Shown piece by piece: positions 35,434-45,080 of a stretch of 64,000 bases of DNA. The DNA comes from Bacteroidales bacterium. Its GTDB lineage: Bacteria; Bacteroidota; Bacteroidia; Bacteroidales; Muribaculaceae. The stretch covers positions 1 to 64,000 of the forward strand of contig SFEA01000004.1 of the NCBI GenBank assembly GCA_004557385.1. The letters are read 5' to 3'. Below the pieces are notes generated by a model. That model searched no databases. It saw only the letters and a list, made by a program, of their open reading frames with translations, and was not told the DNA's origin. Positions within the stretch are counted from its first letter, which is position 1, and the number at the start of each line of letters is the position of its first letter. The translations under genes and the position numbers were made by a program.

Positions 35434-36345
35434 TCAACGCTCAAATGCAGCCTTAAGCGCATCCAAACCCACATTCTTTTGAATGATGTTCTTGTCCTTG
35501 TCGAGCACAATAAACGACGGCACGAAACGCACGTCATACGAGCCATCGACAGCAAAATCCTCACACGTGCCCACAATCCACTTGTCGGAATATTCCAAAG
35601 CATGCTTTGCCCACTCCTTGTTGAATTTCTCCGGCGAGAGGCACAGCAGTTTCACCTTGCCGTCGGATAGCACGTAATTGATGTTCACATCGGTGCTTAA
35701 ACGCACACGCTCAAACGAATGGTCACTGTCGGCATCTTTTGAGATATACACAAACAGCATTTCAGCCTCAATGTCCCTCAACTTCACCTTGTTGCCGTCG
35801 AGGTTGTAGTATTCCACCTCGGCAAGCGAACCGCCAAGCAGAGTTCGATTGATGCGCTCAAGCTGTTTAGAATAATATTTGCGCGATTCGTTGCTCATCA
35901 CCTTGTTCTTAGAGGCGGCCTTCAGGAACTCCGAATACAAGTCGTCGCTCCAATACTCGGCTCCCACCTGATAGAGGTCTTGGTCGGCAAGCTTCATGAT
36001 TTTGTCGAAGTTGCCCATATTAGATTGCGCCTTGAAAATGAAATCGCGCACCGACGATATAGCCACGTTCTTGTGGCAATAGCGCATAAATCCCAAATAG
36101 TCGCGGAAAGCGCCGTCGAATGCTTGCAAATCGGCTATCGGTTTCGACAAGTCGTACTTTTCCCAAAAGCGAGGCACGATGTAGTTCACACGGTTTTCAA
36201 ACGTCTTTATAGTGTCAGGCGCCACCGGATAAGGGAACAGGGTCTTGGGCATAGCCGGTGCCTCGCTTGTGTTCACATCCTGAGCCATACCGGCAAACGG
36301 CATCATCGTCATAGCTGTCAAAGCCAATGCTATTAGTTTCTTCAT
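35434..36345 (-). CDS. Periplasmic DUF5106/thioredoxin-like protein without redox cysteines
   Basis: 303 residues with a signal peptide (1-21, GMAQ). The N-terminal part (about 35-165) looks like the helical DUF5106 domain of Bacteroidota, and the C-terminal part (about 175-300) is thioredoxin-like (EMLFVYISKDADSDHS, then FVPSFIVLDKDKNIIQKNVG). No CxxC is present where the active site of a thioredoxin would be, so a binding or chaperone role is more likely than disulfide exchange. It probably forms its own unit, with a 93-nt gap to DoxX and a promoter-like box upstream. Confidence 0.75.
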   Translation of the reverse strand: MKKLIALALTAMTMMPFAGMAQDVNTSEAPAMPKTLFPYPVAPDTIKTFENRVNYIVPRFWEKYDLSKPIADLQAFDGAFRDYLGFMRYCHKNVAISSVRDFIFKAQSNMGNFDKIMKLADQDLYQVGAEYWSDDLYSEFLKAASKNKVMSNESRKYYSKQLERINRTLLGGSLAEVEYYNLDGNKVKLRDIEAEMLFVYISKDADSDHSFERVRLSTDVNINYVLSDGKVKLLCLSPEKFNKEWAKHALEYSDKWIVGTCEDFAVDGSYDVRFVPSFIVLDKDKNIIQKNVGLDALKAAFER

Positions 36346-36460
36346 ATCGTTATTCTTATCATATTTCGTTTTTAATAATCAATTCAGTTTCATACCGCCC
36401 CGCATGCAAATCTTCGCAAGAAAAAACGCACGCTTTGGCGGACACGCACTATTTAACAAG

Positions 36461-36491
36461 TAAAAGTACTGCATATTATTCACAGCACAAA
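36461..36491 (-). promoter_or_regulatory. Putative promoter of the DUF5106 gene
   Basis: On the minus strand TTTG (36488-36491), 19 nt, TACTTTTA (36461-36468, one mismatch to TAnnTTTG). This would give a leader of about 110 nt. Confidence 0.4.
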
Positions 36492-36588
36492 ATCTGACAC
36501 CGAAAAACATCATTTATTCAACATTTTTTTAGATTTATTGCTTACTTTAGCAGCGCTGAATGACTATCGCGAGAGGAAATAAGCAAAC

Positions 36589-36644
36589 AATCAGCCCGCC
36601 GTGTCAACGCTTTTAAACAGCGCAAAACACACGACGGACTGATT
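36589..36644 (-). terminator. Terminator of the peptidoglycan-salvage operon
   Basis: Sixteen-bp stem (36589-36604 with 36629-36644, two G-T pairs) with an inner CGCT/AGCG stem, followed on the minus strand by a T-rich stretch, 71 nt after the murQ stop. Confidence 0.6.
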
Positions 36645-36714
36645 ATATTCATGCGCACAACGAGTCGCTCAAACTACGAGCGCACACAACGTTGCTGCCG
36701 CAATAGCAATTTTC

Positions 36715-37536
36715 TTATTTGTTGTTGCTGCGATAAGCATCAACAGCAGCCTTCACCTGACCGTGGAGCAGAAGCAGGCGCTTTGCCTCATCGTAAGGCA
36801 AGCCCAGTTCTTCAACCACCATTCGAGTGCCGCGGTCAACCAGCTTGGCATTCGACAATTGCATGTTCACCATCTTGTTGCCCTTCACACGACCCATCTT
36901 AATCATCACCGATGTGGTAATCATGTTGCAAATGAGCTTCTGACCGGTGCCGCTCTTCATGCGCGAGCTGCCGGTTACATATTCCGGACCAACCACCATC
37001 ACAATGCCAATCTCGGCAACCTCGGCTATCGGGGCGTCGGGGTTACTGCAAATGCCGGCAGTGAGGCAACCGAATTCACGGGCAGCCTTCAGAGCACCAA
37101 TCACGTATGGCGTGGTTCCCGAAGCGGCAATACCAATCACGGTGTCGTTAGGCGTGATGTTGAATGCCTCGAGGTCTTTCCATCCTTGTTCGGTGTCGTC
37201 CTCGGCATTTTCCACCGGATTGCGCAACGCAATGTCGCCACCGGCTATGATGCCAATCACCCACGAAGGGTCCATGCCGAATGTTGGCGGAATCTCCGAT
37301 GCGTCGAGCACACCCAGTCGGCCCGATGTGCCTGCGCCCATATAGAATATTCTGCCGCCCTTCTTCATGCGTTCAACAATGCCGTCAACCAATTTCTCGA
37401 TTTCCGGAATAGCTTTTTCCACAGCATCAGCCACTTTATGGTCTTCACGGTTGATGTCGGTGAGAATCTCTCTTGTCGACTTCTTCTCCAGGTCGTTGTA
37501 AAGCGACGATTGCTCGCTTATCTTCACAAATGCCAT
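36715..37536 (-). CDS. murQ: N-acetylmuramic acid 6-phosphate etherase MurQ
   Basis: 273 residues. It cleaves the lactyl ether of MurNAc-6-phosphate to GlcNAc-6-phosphate and D-lactate in the cytosol. SIS fold with GRIFYMGAGTSGRLGVLDASEIPPTF (the Glu of ASE matches catalytic E83 of E. coli MurQ as recalled) and NPVENAEDD (second catalytic Glu). IAASGTTPYVIGAL and TGSSRMKSGTGQKLICNM are further family signatures. ATG 37536 is used; the longer form would need a TTG. It is the last gene of a large minus-strand salvage cluster, 61 nt after the kinase gene. Confidence 0.96.
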   Translation of the reverse strand: MAFVKISEQSSLYNDLEKKSTREILTDINREDHKVADAVEKAIPEIEKLVDGIVERMKKGGRIFYMGAGTSGRLGVLDASEIPPTFGMDPSWVIGIIAGGDIALRNPVENAEDDTEQGWKDLEAFNITPNDTVIGIAASGTTPYVIGALKAAREFGCLTAGICSNPDAPIAEVAEIGIVMVVGPEYVTGSSRMKSGTGQKLICNMITTSVMIKMGRVKGNKMVNMQLSNAKLVDRGTRMVVEELGLPYDEAKRLLLLHGQVKAAVDAYRSNNK

Positions 37537-37597
37537 GTTTTTTACCAATTTTCTATTAACAATTCTTTTTTGTACTAACCTTTTTCTTGTAGCTAAA

Positions 37598-38440
37598 TCA
37601 CTTTCCGTGGAACTTTACAAGGCCTTCCATCGGGCTCTTGATTACGGTGCCGATGTTGATGAACAATGCCGAAGCTGCTTCTTCGAGCACACTGCGATAG
37701 TGCATTGCCACCGAGCCAATGAAATTCACAGGAATTTCCTTGTAATTAGCATAGTTCTCTACGTTGCGCACAAAGAATGCTTTGAATTCGTTAAGCACAA
37801 GGCGATGAATCGAAGGTTCCTCGATGTTCTGAAGCAAGAATGGCGACAACGAAGCCAGGAAACGGTTAGCACCGGGCTTGCGATACACGTTCTCGATAAT
37901 CAGCTGCGGGGTGAGCTGATAAGTGTCGAGGAACTTCTTTGCCAAGTCGGCTGGCAATTGGCGCTTGAGCACATCGCCCACAAGGCGCTTGCCCAGAACG
38001 GCACCACTACCCTCGTCGCCAAGAATGTAGCCAAGCGGCGACACGTTGTCGACAATCTTCTCGCCATCGTAGTAGCACGAGTTTGAACCGGTGCCCATAA
38101 TGCAGGCAATGCCCGGCTTTTTGCCACACACGGCACGAGCTGCAGCCAAAAGGTCGGTGTTAACCTCCACCGTTGTTGCTTCGGGCATATTGCGGCGAAT
38201 GGCACGTTCCACACTTCCACAAATGTCAGCCGATATGCAACCTGCACCATAGTAGTACACTTCTGTCACATCTTCAGCCGAAATGTGCGGCATTAATTCC
38301 TTGGCAATGATGTTTGCCATTTCGTCCTCGCTCAACATTAGTGCGTTCATTCCTTGAGTGAACACTTGAGCTTCTTTCTCTTTTCCGTTCAGCAGACACC
38401 AATCTGTTTTGGTGCTGCCACAATCTGCAATTAAAATCAT
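37598..38440 (-). CDS. murK: MurNAc/GlcNAc kinase, BadF/BcrA ATPase family (MurK-like)
   Basis: 280 residues of the ASKHA fold. Phosphate-1 DCGSTKTDW (6-14), the ATP-binding IMGTGSNSCYYDG, and GYILGDEGSGAVLGK (the acidic DEGSG is typical of N-acetylglucosamine kinases of this family). It would phosphorylate MurNAc and/or GlcNAc at C6 after import, giving the substrate of MurQ. Its start overlaps the stop of the MurT-like gene by 4 nt, so the two are translationally coupled. Sugar preference cannot be read from sequence. Compare the divergent second copy at 56800-57645. Confidence 0.88.
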   Translation of the reverse strand: MILIADCGSTKTDWCLLNGKEKEAQVFTQGMNALMLSEDEMANIIAKELMPHISAEDVTEVYYYGAGCISADICGSVERAIRRNMPEATTVEVNTDLLAAARAVCGKKPGIACIMGTGSNSCYYDGEKIVDNVSPLGYILGDEGSGAVLGKRLVGDVLKRQLPADLAKKFLDTYQLTPQLIIENVYRKPGANRFLASLSPFLLQNIEEPSIHRLVLNEFKAFFVRNVENYANYKEIPVNFIGSVAMHYRSVLEEAASALFINIGTVIKSPMEGLVKFHGK

Positions 38441-39657
38441 ATCTTAATATATATTTTCTTTTTATACAAAACATATCCTATGCACCACACGATGCATACA
38501 AGAGTGACTGCATACAGGCACGAAGCCATATCAACCCAACCTTCTCCCAACAAGTTCAGCCACAAATTCTTGTAGATGAGATTGTGAATCGACACGCCAT
38601 CGGCGCCTATCGGCAGTTTTATCGAACCGAACAATATGCTCAGCACGCTGCCCATCAAATACATGAACAACGGGTTCACACCAAACGATTCGAAGAACTT
38701 ACACCACTTGCCATTGCCCTTTATGTCGATTACCCAAATGAGCATGGCTAACAGCGACGACGCCATGCCGCAGGTCATGAGCACATAAGTGGGCGACCAA
38801 AGGTTCTTATTAAGTGGCATAGCATAGCTCAAGAGCCACGCCACCATCATCATAACAGCGCCGGCAAACAGCAATTGCCTAACTCTGTCGTTATTGTCTT
38901 TTAAATCGGTTATCAAGCGTCCGAACAACACGCCTATCAGAACGTGTGCCACCGACGGTATGGTGCTGCACAAGCCTTCGGGGTCGAATGCTGCCCTCAC
39001 GGTTTCCTGTGAGCCATAGCCTGCCGCCATGGTGAGCTCGTCGTTCAGTGCACTCCATGCCTCGGCATGATACATGTGCGCTGGCGTGAGTATGGCATTA
39101 TCGATGCGATAAATAATGTTATCGAGCGATATGTCGTAGCCGTGGCCCAGCAACAGCATTGCCGAGTAGACCACCAGCAAACCTGCCACCACCCACGACA
39201 CGCGCTTGAATGGCACCGTACACAATATCACTGCCGCAAAAAAGTAGCTTATGCCCAAGCGTTGAAGCACGCCCAAATAGCGCATTGTGCTCCAGTTGTT
39301 GGCTGCCTCGGCAAGCGAACTTCCTCCGGCAAGCGAGTAGCAGAAATGACTTAGCCAGTGTATTGCCAAGCCTATGAGGAACAGCAACACCGAGCGGCGC
39401 ACTATCTTCACCCACAACTTAGCACTCAACTTAAATTCAAATTTGCGAAGCGAGAAATAGGTGGCTACACCCATTATGAACATGAAAAACGGAAACACCA
39501 AGTCGGTTGGTGTCAAACCGTTCCACGCGGCATGTTCAAGCGGTGTGTAGATGTGCCCCCAACTGCCGGGATTGTTCACAAGAATCATTCCGGCTATGGT
39601 AATTCCTCTGATTATGTCGAGCGATTTCAATCGGCTCGATTGCTTTACTTCTCCCAT
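38437..39657 (-). CDS. murT: MurNAc permease, MurT-like (DUF5009/HGSNAT-type membrane protein)
   Basis: 406 residues, about 11 membrane segments. The start SSRLKSLDIIRGITIAGMILVNNPG and the loop LTPTDLVFPFFMFIMGVAT are hallmarks of COG4299/DUF5009. As I recall, a protein of this family in Tannerella forsythia (MurT) carries MurNAc across the inner membrane, next to MurK and MurQ, as here. Related human HGSNAT is a transmembrane acetyltransferase, so an acyltransfer role is the alternative. The operon order makes transport the better guess. It lies 14 nt after the D-lactate-dehydrogenase-like gene. Confidence 0.82.
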   Translation of the reverse strand: MGEVKQSSRLKSLDIIRGITIAGMILVNNPGSWGHIYTPLEHAAWNGLTPTDLVFPFFMFIMGVATYFSLRKFEFKLSAKLWVKIVRRSVLLFLIGLAIHWLSHFCYSLAGGSSLAEAANNWSTMRYLGVLQRLGISYFFAAVILCTVPFKRVSWVVAGLLVVYSAMLLLGHGYDISLDNIIYRIDNAILTPAHMYHAEAWSALNDELTMAAGYGSQETVRAAFDPEGLCSTIPSVAHVLIGVLFGRLITDLKDNNDRVRQLLFAGAVMMMVAWLLSYAMPLNKNLWSPTYVLMTCGMASSLLAMLIWVIDIKGNGKWCKFFESFGVNPLFMYLMGSVLSILFGSIKLPIGADGVSIHNLIYKNLWLNLLGEGWVDMASCLYAVTLVCIVWCIGYVLYKKKIYIKI

Positions 39658-39671
39658 ATATCTGATTTCAA

Positions 39672-42461
39672 TTATTTCTTAGGGGTTGTACATTCGTCAA
39701 TTAAATACACCAGCGACTGATATGGCACACCCGAATTGGTGGTCAAACCTATCTCGCAGGTGCGGCTGTTTGAGAAGCCTCGACGTATGCCGTGAGCCTC
39801 GATTTGCGGACGCAATTTGCGCAAGCCGTATTCGTTCAGCTCAGGATTGAAGAAGCCTTTGTCGCCGGCAAAGCCGCAGCAGCCCACTTCCTCAGGCACG
39901 AGCACGTTGCTCGAGCATCGGCGTGCAAGCGAAAGCAGCTTGTCAGCCAAACCCATCTTGCGTGTGGAGCAAGTGATGTGAATGGCAATAGGTTCGCTGA
40001 TTTGATGAAAATCGAGGCCATCAGCCACATAGTCGTGAATGAATTCCATCATCTCAAGCGGATGTATGCGGCTCATGTGTTCGCGCATGCGGTGCAAGCA
40101 CGGGCTTTGGTCGCACACAACAGGATATTTTCCGCCTTGCGATGCTGCCAAGAGCGCATCCTCAAGCTCACGGGTCTTGCGGTCGGCAATGTCCATCATG
40201 CCTTTGCTTTCCCATATCGTGCCGCAGCACAAGCCATCCATGCCCTTGGGGAATATCACTTCCCACCCGCTTTTTTGCAGGAATGCCACCACCACATCAA
40301 CCAAGTCGGCTTTCTTGCCGCCTGCCTTGCTGTAGCCCATGGTCTGGTTAAGGCAGCTGGGGAAATAAACCACTTTCTTATCGCTAGGACTCACATATAT
40401 GTCGCGGTCGTAGTGGGCAGTGGGCAGCGACGGCGTCCACAGCGGCATGCCCATTTTGTGCAAAGCATTTCCCACCGAACGCACTGCCTTGTCGCCTATC
40501 ACGCTCTGCACGGCACCGGCTGCAGTGAGCAGCGGCTTGAGTACAGCAAATGTGCCCGCCTGATGTCTGGCAACAAAGTCGCCAACCTTATAGCCAAAAC
40601 TGCCTTCGGGCAACGCTTCGGCGCGAAGGTCGTGTATCATCTCACCCACGTTTATCTTCATCGGGCACGATGTGCTGCACAGCCCGTCGCCGGCGCACGT
40701 TTCGTTGCCGTAGTAGCGGAATTGTTCTTCAAGTCGGCACAAGCGCTCGGGGTCTTCGCCCGTGGTGCGCAGGCGCGACATCTCGCGCTGAACAATGATG
40801 CGCTGACGAGACGAAAGGGTCAATCCGCAGCTCACGCAATTCACCTCGCAGAACCCGCACTCTATGCATTTGTTCACATGGTCGTTGGTGAGCGGCAGTG
40901 GTTTGAAGCCTTTGATGTAACATTCGGGGTCGTCGTTGAAAATCACTCCCGGATTCATTATGTTGTTGGGGTCGAACAGCTGCTTCACCTCTTTCATTAT
41001 GCCGTAAGCCTTCTCGCCCCATTCATGCTTAACAAACGGCGCCATGTTGCGGCCGGTGCCGTGTTCGGCTTTCAGCGAGCCGTCGTATTTGTCAACCACC
41101 AGTTTCTCGATTTCCTGCATCAGATTCTGATACTTCTTCACGTCGGCATCGGTTTCAAACGACTGGGCAATGATGAAGTGATAGTTGCCCTCAAGCGCAT
41201 GTCCATAGATGCACGAATCGTCGTAGCCATGCTTCAGCAACATTTCCTCAAGGTCGGCTGTGGCTTGCGTGAGGTCCTCGATGTGGAATGCAATGTCCTC
41301 AATAATCACGGTTGTGCCAAGCGGACGCGTACCGCCAACCGATGGGAAAATGCCCGAACGTATAGCCCAATACTTCGAATATTCGTCGGGATTGTCGGTG
41401 AAATTGGCTGGCACATACAATTTGAACGGAGCAATGAGTGCCTTTATCTTTTCGATGTTGGCGAGCAGCTCTTCCTTGGTGTCGGCTTTGGTTTCGGTAA
41501 GCACTGCCGTGAGCCCTTCGCCAGTGGTGTCGTTAACCGACGAGAGCGATTTCTTATCAAGTATCTCGGCGCTGAACACCGGTCCAGGCTTCATTGCCAC
41601 AACGGCGTCACACGCCTCTTTCATGCTCGAGAAATAGAGCATTGCACTTGCCGAGTGCTTATATTTGTGGCCCGTGGCCATAGTGAACTGGCTGGCAAAC
41701 GCCAAGGTGCCTTCCGAGCCCACCATAAGGTGAGCAATGATGTCGAACGGGTCGGTGTACATCACAAACGGATAGATGTTCAACCCAGTGACGTTCTTTA
41801 TGGCATACTTGCGACGGATGCGCCTGCACAAATCCTCGTCGGCAAGCACCCGGTCGCGCAATTCCTCGATTTTTGCAACAAACTGCGGATGCGAGGCACG
41901 AAATGCTTCACGACTCGCTTCGTCGCCGGTGTCGAGCACGGTGCCATCGGTGAGCACTATGCGCATACTGAGCAGCATGCGGTCGCTGTTGGCGTGCGTG
42001 CCACAGTTCATTCCCGAAGCATTGTTCATGACAATGCCGCCCACCATTGCCGATTTTTTTGACGCCGGGTCGGGTGAAAATATTTTGCCGTATGGAGCCA
42101 GAATCTGGTTAACGCGTTCGCCAACGATACCCGGCTCGAGCGTGATTGCCGACGCATCGGCCGACACTTCGTATTTTTCCCAATTCTTGCCGGCTACAAT
42201 CAGCACCGAATCGGTGATGGCTTGCCCCGAAAGGCTGGTGCCGGCTGCCCGGAACGTAACCGCCAGCCCTGCACTATTGGCATCGCTCAGCAAGCGCGAA
42301 ACCTCAGCCTCGCTTTCCGAACGCACCACAATTTGCGGCAACCGGCGATAGAATCCCGCATCGGTGCCCCATGCCAGACAATGCAAATCGTCGGTGTAGA
42401 TGCGGTCCGATGAGATGTATGTCGAGATGTTATTATAGAAATCTTTATATTTTGCTTCCAT
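39672..42461 (-). CDS. D-lactate dehydrogenase-like FAD and iron-sulfur fusion protein
   Basis: 929 residues, no signal peptide. The N-terminal half is a VAO/PCMH-type FAD domain (about 20-500; FRAAGTSLSGQAITDSVL, MVGGIVMNNASGMNCG, ALEGNYHFIIAQSF, EHGTGRNMAPF). The C-terminal half carries a [4Fe-4S] segment (CIECGFCEVNCVSCG, about 542-556), a second cysteine cluster (CAGDGLCSTSCPMKINVG) and GlpC/LutA-type CCG domains (GLCCGTIWES, EVGCCGFAGDKGFF). This layout is found in YdiJ-like D-2-hydroxyacid dehydrogenases. Next to MurQ, which releases D-lactate, oxidation of D-lactate to pyruvate is the most economical role. D-2-hydroxyglutarate is the alternative substrate. Confidence 0.88.
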   Translation of the reverse strand: MEAKYKDFYNNISTYISSDRIYTDDLHCLAWGTDAGFYRRLPQIVVRSESEAEVSRLLSDANSAGLAVTFRAAGTSLSGQAITDSVLIVAGKNWEKYEVSADASAITLEPGIVGERVNQILAPYGKIFSPDPASKKSAMVGGIVMNNASGMNCGTHANSDRMLLSMRIVLTDGTVLDTGDEASREAFRASHPQFVAKIEELRDRVLADEDLCRRIRRKYAIKNVTGLNIYPFVMYTDPFDIIAHLMVGSEGTLAFASQFTMATGHKYKHSASAMLYFSSMKEACDAVVAMKPGPVFSAEILDKKSLSSVNDTTGEGLTAVLTETKADTKEELLANIEKIKALIAPFKLYVPANFTDNPDEYSKYWAIRSGIFPSVGGTRPLGTTVIIEDIAFHIEDLTQATADLEEMLLKHGYDDSCIYGHALEGNYHFIIAQSFETDADVKKYQNLMQEIEKLVVDKYDGSLKAEHGTGRNMAPFVKHEWGEKAYGIMKEVKQLFDPNNIMNPGVIFNDDPECYIKGFKPLPLTNDHVNKCIECGFCEVNCVSCGLTLSSRQRIIVQREMSRLRTTGEDPERLCRLEEQFRYYGNETCAGDGLCSTSCPMKINVGEMIHDLRAEALPEGSFGYKVGDFVARHQAGTFAVLKPLLTAAGAVQSVIGDKAVRSVGNALHKMGMPLWTPSLPTAHYDRDIYVSPSDKKVVYFPSCLNQTMGYSKAGGKKADLVDVVVAFLQKSGWEVIFPKGMDGLCCGTIWESKGMMDIADRKTRELEDALLAASQGGKYPVVCDQSPCLHRMREHMSRIHPLEMMEFIHDYVADGLDFHQISEPIAIHITCSTRKMGLADKLLSLARRCSSNVLVPEEVGCCGFAGDKGFFNPELNEYGLRKLRPQIEAHGIRRGFSNSRTCEIGLTTNSGVPYQSLVYLIDECTTPKK

Positions 42462-42503
42462 AACGCATTAACCTTGACTCCCGAAATCAAATAATGTCAT
42501 TTT

Positions 42504-43742
42504 TTATCTGTACAAATAATATTTGCTCGACTGCAAGCGGAATGCATCGGCATCTTTATTCCAATAATCAATGATATCGGCAACCTTATAGTTTTCCGAC
42601 ATCATTTTGCGAATCTTGTCGGTACCGCACACCTTGTCGAACATATTGAAGCGTTTTTCAAATTGTTTGTCGAACGCCAAATGCTCGGGATACATTTTTG
42701 CAAGCACCTCGATAGCATAGAACTGAATGAGCGTGAGGTCGCAATCAACCACGTCGGTGATATACACCTGCACACCCTGTATGTTGGTGCCCTGATTTGC
42801 CCCATAGAATGGCTTTACATATATCGGGCGGAATATCACGCCTTTCAAATGCAGGTCGTTCATCGCCTTGGTGAACTTTTGTGCATCAATCCACTCCTGG
42901 CAGAACAGCTGGAATGGCAAGGTGTAACCCACACCAATGTTGACATACGGTGTTTCGCCGATGATGCCCGTTGCAGCATAATAGGCTGAATGGGCTGCCT
43001 GCGGAACGTGAGGCGACGGCAAAATCCATGGCATGCCGGTTTGCTCAAACGTCATATAGCGATGCCAGCCTTGCATCGGTATCACCGTCAACTTGCACTT
43101 TTCGCCATCTTTCAGCAGACCTTCGTTATTAAGGTAAAGCGCCAATTCGCCGGGTGTCAAGCCATAGAGATACGGTATCTTGTATTTGCTCACAAACGAG
43201 TAGAAGCCGTCCTCAACCAAGCAACCTTCCACCTTGTTTCCGCCAAGCGGATTCGGACGGTCGAGCACCATAAACTCCTTGCCGTTCTCGGCACACGCCT
43301 CCATGCACACGCCCATCGAACTGATGAATGTGTAGGAGCGGCAGCCGTTGTCCTGAATATCGTAGATGAGCACGTCAATGTCCTTCAGCATCTTGGCTGT
43401 GGGCTTATGGCTCTTGCCGTAAAGCGAATACACCTTCACGCCGGTGGCGGGGTCGATTGAGTTGTCCACCTTGTCGCCGGCATGAACATCGCCTCGCACG
43501 CCATGCTCCGGACCGTACAATGCCACCAGTTCAACGCCTTCTGCCTCGTGCAGAATGTCGACGGTCGACTTCAAATTGTTGTCAACGCCGGTGGGATTGG
43601 TGAGCAGTCCCACACGTTTGCCCTTGAGCTGAGCAAAGCCTCCTTCGCGAAGCACCTCAATACCGGGCTTCACTTGTGCACCGGCTGTCAGCGCCATCAT
43701 CACAGCTGCAATTGCAAATAAATATTTTTTTATATCGCTCAT
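42504..43742 (-). CDS. namZ: Exo-beta-N-acetylmuramidase NamZ (DUF1343, GH171)
   Basis: 412 residues. Signal peptide about 1-22 (LTAGAQ). DUF1343 signatures: RVGLLTNPTGVD (about 44-55), LYGPEHGVRGD, YDIQDNGCRSYTFISSMG, LDRPNPLGG and PSPHVPQ. Members shown experimentally (NamZ) remove MurNAc from the non-reducing end of peptide-free peptidoglycan fragments. Together with the two amidases upstream, which would remove peptides, this gives free MurNAc in the periplasm. ATG 43742 is chosen because it begins the signal peptide; the frame opens further upstream inside the AmpG gene. The gap to the AmpG-like gene is 13 nt. Confidence 0.9.
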   Translation of the reverse strand: MSDIKKYLFAIAAVMMALTAGAQVKPGIEVLREGGFAQLKGKRVGLLTNPTGVDNNLKSTVDILHEAEGVELVALYGPEHGVRGDVHAGDKVDNSIDPATGVKVYSLYGKSHKPTAKMLKDIDVLIYDIQDNGCRSYTFISSMGVCMEACAENGKEFMVLDRPNPLGGNKVEGCLVEDGFYSFVSKYKIPYLYGLTPGELALYLNNEGLLKDGEKCKLTVIPMQGWHRYMTFEQTGMPWILPSPHVPQAAHSAYYAATGIIGETPYVNIGVGYTLPFQLFCQEWIDAQKFTKAMNDLHLKGVIFRPIYVKPFYGANQGTNIQGVQVYITDVVDCDLTLIQFYAIEVLAKMYPEHLAFDKQFEKRFNMFDKVCGTDKIRKMMSENYKVADIIDYWNKDADAFRLQSSKYYLYR

Positions 43743-43755
43743 TATTTTCAAATTA

Positions 43756-45078
43756 TTATTTTCTGCCATATTCCGGGTCAATCTTACGGTCAACCAGGAA
43801 CGTAACCACCAATGTAGCAATGCAGCACGCCATAACCATCCAGAAGAAGTTTACATAGCCGATTGCTTCTTGTATGTAGCCAGCCACAAAGCCCGGAAGC
43901 ATCATGCTCAGTGCCATGAAAGCTGTGCAGATGGCATAGTGCGATGTCTTGAATTCGCCTTCGGAGAAATACATCATATACAGCATATAGGCAGTAAAGC
44001 CAAAGCCGTAGCCAAACTGTTCGATGCACAATGCAATGGTGATGATTGCCAAATTGGTGGGTTGTGCCACTGCAAGATAAACGAATGTCAAGCAAGGTAA
44101 TGTCATGCCAGCTGCCATCCACCACAACGATTTCTTCAAGCCCATCTTCGAAGCAAAAATGCCGCCGATGATGCCGCCGCCAAGCAACGCCACCACGCCG
44201 CATGTGCCGTAAACGAAGCCTACCACTTCGGTCGACAAGCCAAGTCCGCCTTCCTCGGTGCTGTGTACGAGGAATGGCATGCAAAGCTTAATCAGGAAGC
44301 CTTCGGGCAAACGATAGAGCAGCATGAATGCCACTGCCAGCAAGAAGCCCGGCTTCTTGATAAACGAAGCAAACGAACTGATGAATTCAGTCAATCCCGA
44401 CGATGCCGATGCACCTTCGCCAATACGAGGCTTATCGTCGGCCGAACGAGGCAACACATAGATGTGATAGAGTGTAATAAGGAAGAAAACAACAGCACTC
44501 ACGCCAAGAGTAATGCGCCACGACATGGCTATGTTTTCAAACTTCCCGCCCTCAATCAATCCGGCAATCGCAACAAGCACGCCTTGCCCGAACACCGATG
44601 CAATGCGATAGAAAGTGCTGCGAACACCAATGAACGCAGCCTGACTGCTCGGGCTGTGTGCAAGCATATAGTAACCATCGGCAGCAATGTCGTGGGTTGC
44701 CGATGCAAATGCCGCTATGATGAACAATATCAGAGTGAGCGTGAACATGCTTATGGGCGTGGTGCCGGCTGCAATTGTCGAAACGTCGGGCTTTGGCAAT
44801 GTTACGGTGAGCAGCACCATCAATGCCGTGATGAGCACTTGCATGCTCACAATCCACCAACGCTTGGTTTTAACCACATCAACCACCGGACCCCACAAGC
44901 CTTTCAAAAACCATGGGAAATATAACAACGTGGTAAAGAACGACATGTCGCCGTTAGCAACTCCCATTTTGGTGAACATCATCACCGAAATGTTATTTAC
45001 AACAAAATATGGCACGCCTTCGGCAAAATACAGCGTAGGCACCCACCACCAAGGATTTTTTTGTTTTATTTCACTCAT
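43756..45078 (-). CDS. ampG: AmpG-like muropeptide permease (major facilitator)
   Basis: 440 residues, about 12 membrane segments. The start MSEIKQKNPWWWVPTLYFAEGVPY has the AmpG-type YFAEGVP motif. FFTTLLYFPWFLKGLWGPVVD and ASATHDIAADGYYM (like the TQDIAIDAY region of AmpG) follow. It would import GlcNAc-anhydroMurNAc or other disaccharide muropeptides. The cluster thus has two inner-membrane routes, AmpG-like and MurT-like. It lies 2 nt after the SpoIID-type gene. Confidence 0.87.
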   Translation of the reverse strand: MSEIKQKNPWWWVPTLYFAEGVPYFVVNNISVMMFTKMGVANGDMSFFTTLLYFPWFLKGLWGPVVDVVKTKRWWIVSMQVLITALMVLLTVTLPKPDVSTIAAGTTPISMFTLTLILFIIAAFASATHDIAADGYYMLAHSPSSQAAFIGVRSTFYRIASVFGQGVLVAIAGLIEGGKFENIAMSWRITLGVSAVVFFLITLYHIYVLPRSADDKPRIGEGASASSGLTEFISSFASFIKKPGFLLAVAFMLLYRLPEGFLIKLCMPFLVHSTEEGGLGLSTEVVGFVYGTCGVVALLGGGIIGGIFASKMGLKKSLWWMAAGMTLPCLTFVYLAVAQPTNLAIITIALCIEQFGYGFGFTAYMLYMMYFSEGEFKTSHYAICTAFMALSMMLPGFVAGYIQEAIGYVNFFWMVMACCIATLVVTFLVDRKIDPEYGRK

Positions 45079-45080
45079 GA

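Larger units (their letters stand above)
36346..36714. other. 369-nt intergenic region between murQ and the DUF5106 gene
   Basis: No gene seen. It holds the murQ-side terminator (36589-36644), a small CGCTC/GAGCG inverted repeat at about 36667-36684, and the putative promoter of the DUF5106 gene (36461-36491). Confidence 0.6.

Noticed and set aside
39792..42062. 756-residue open frame on the plus strand
   Set aside because: Antisense shadow of the D-lactate-dehydrogenase-like gene, whose cofactor motifs are clear. Long antisense frames arise here from codon bias; the same holds for 6553-7857, 11586-12977, 31681-33108, 33679-35040 and 58894-60093.
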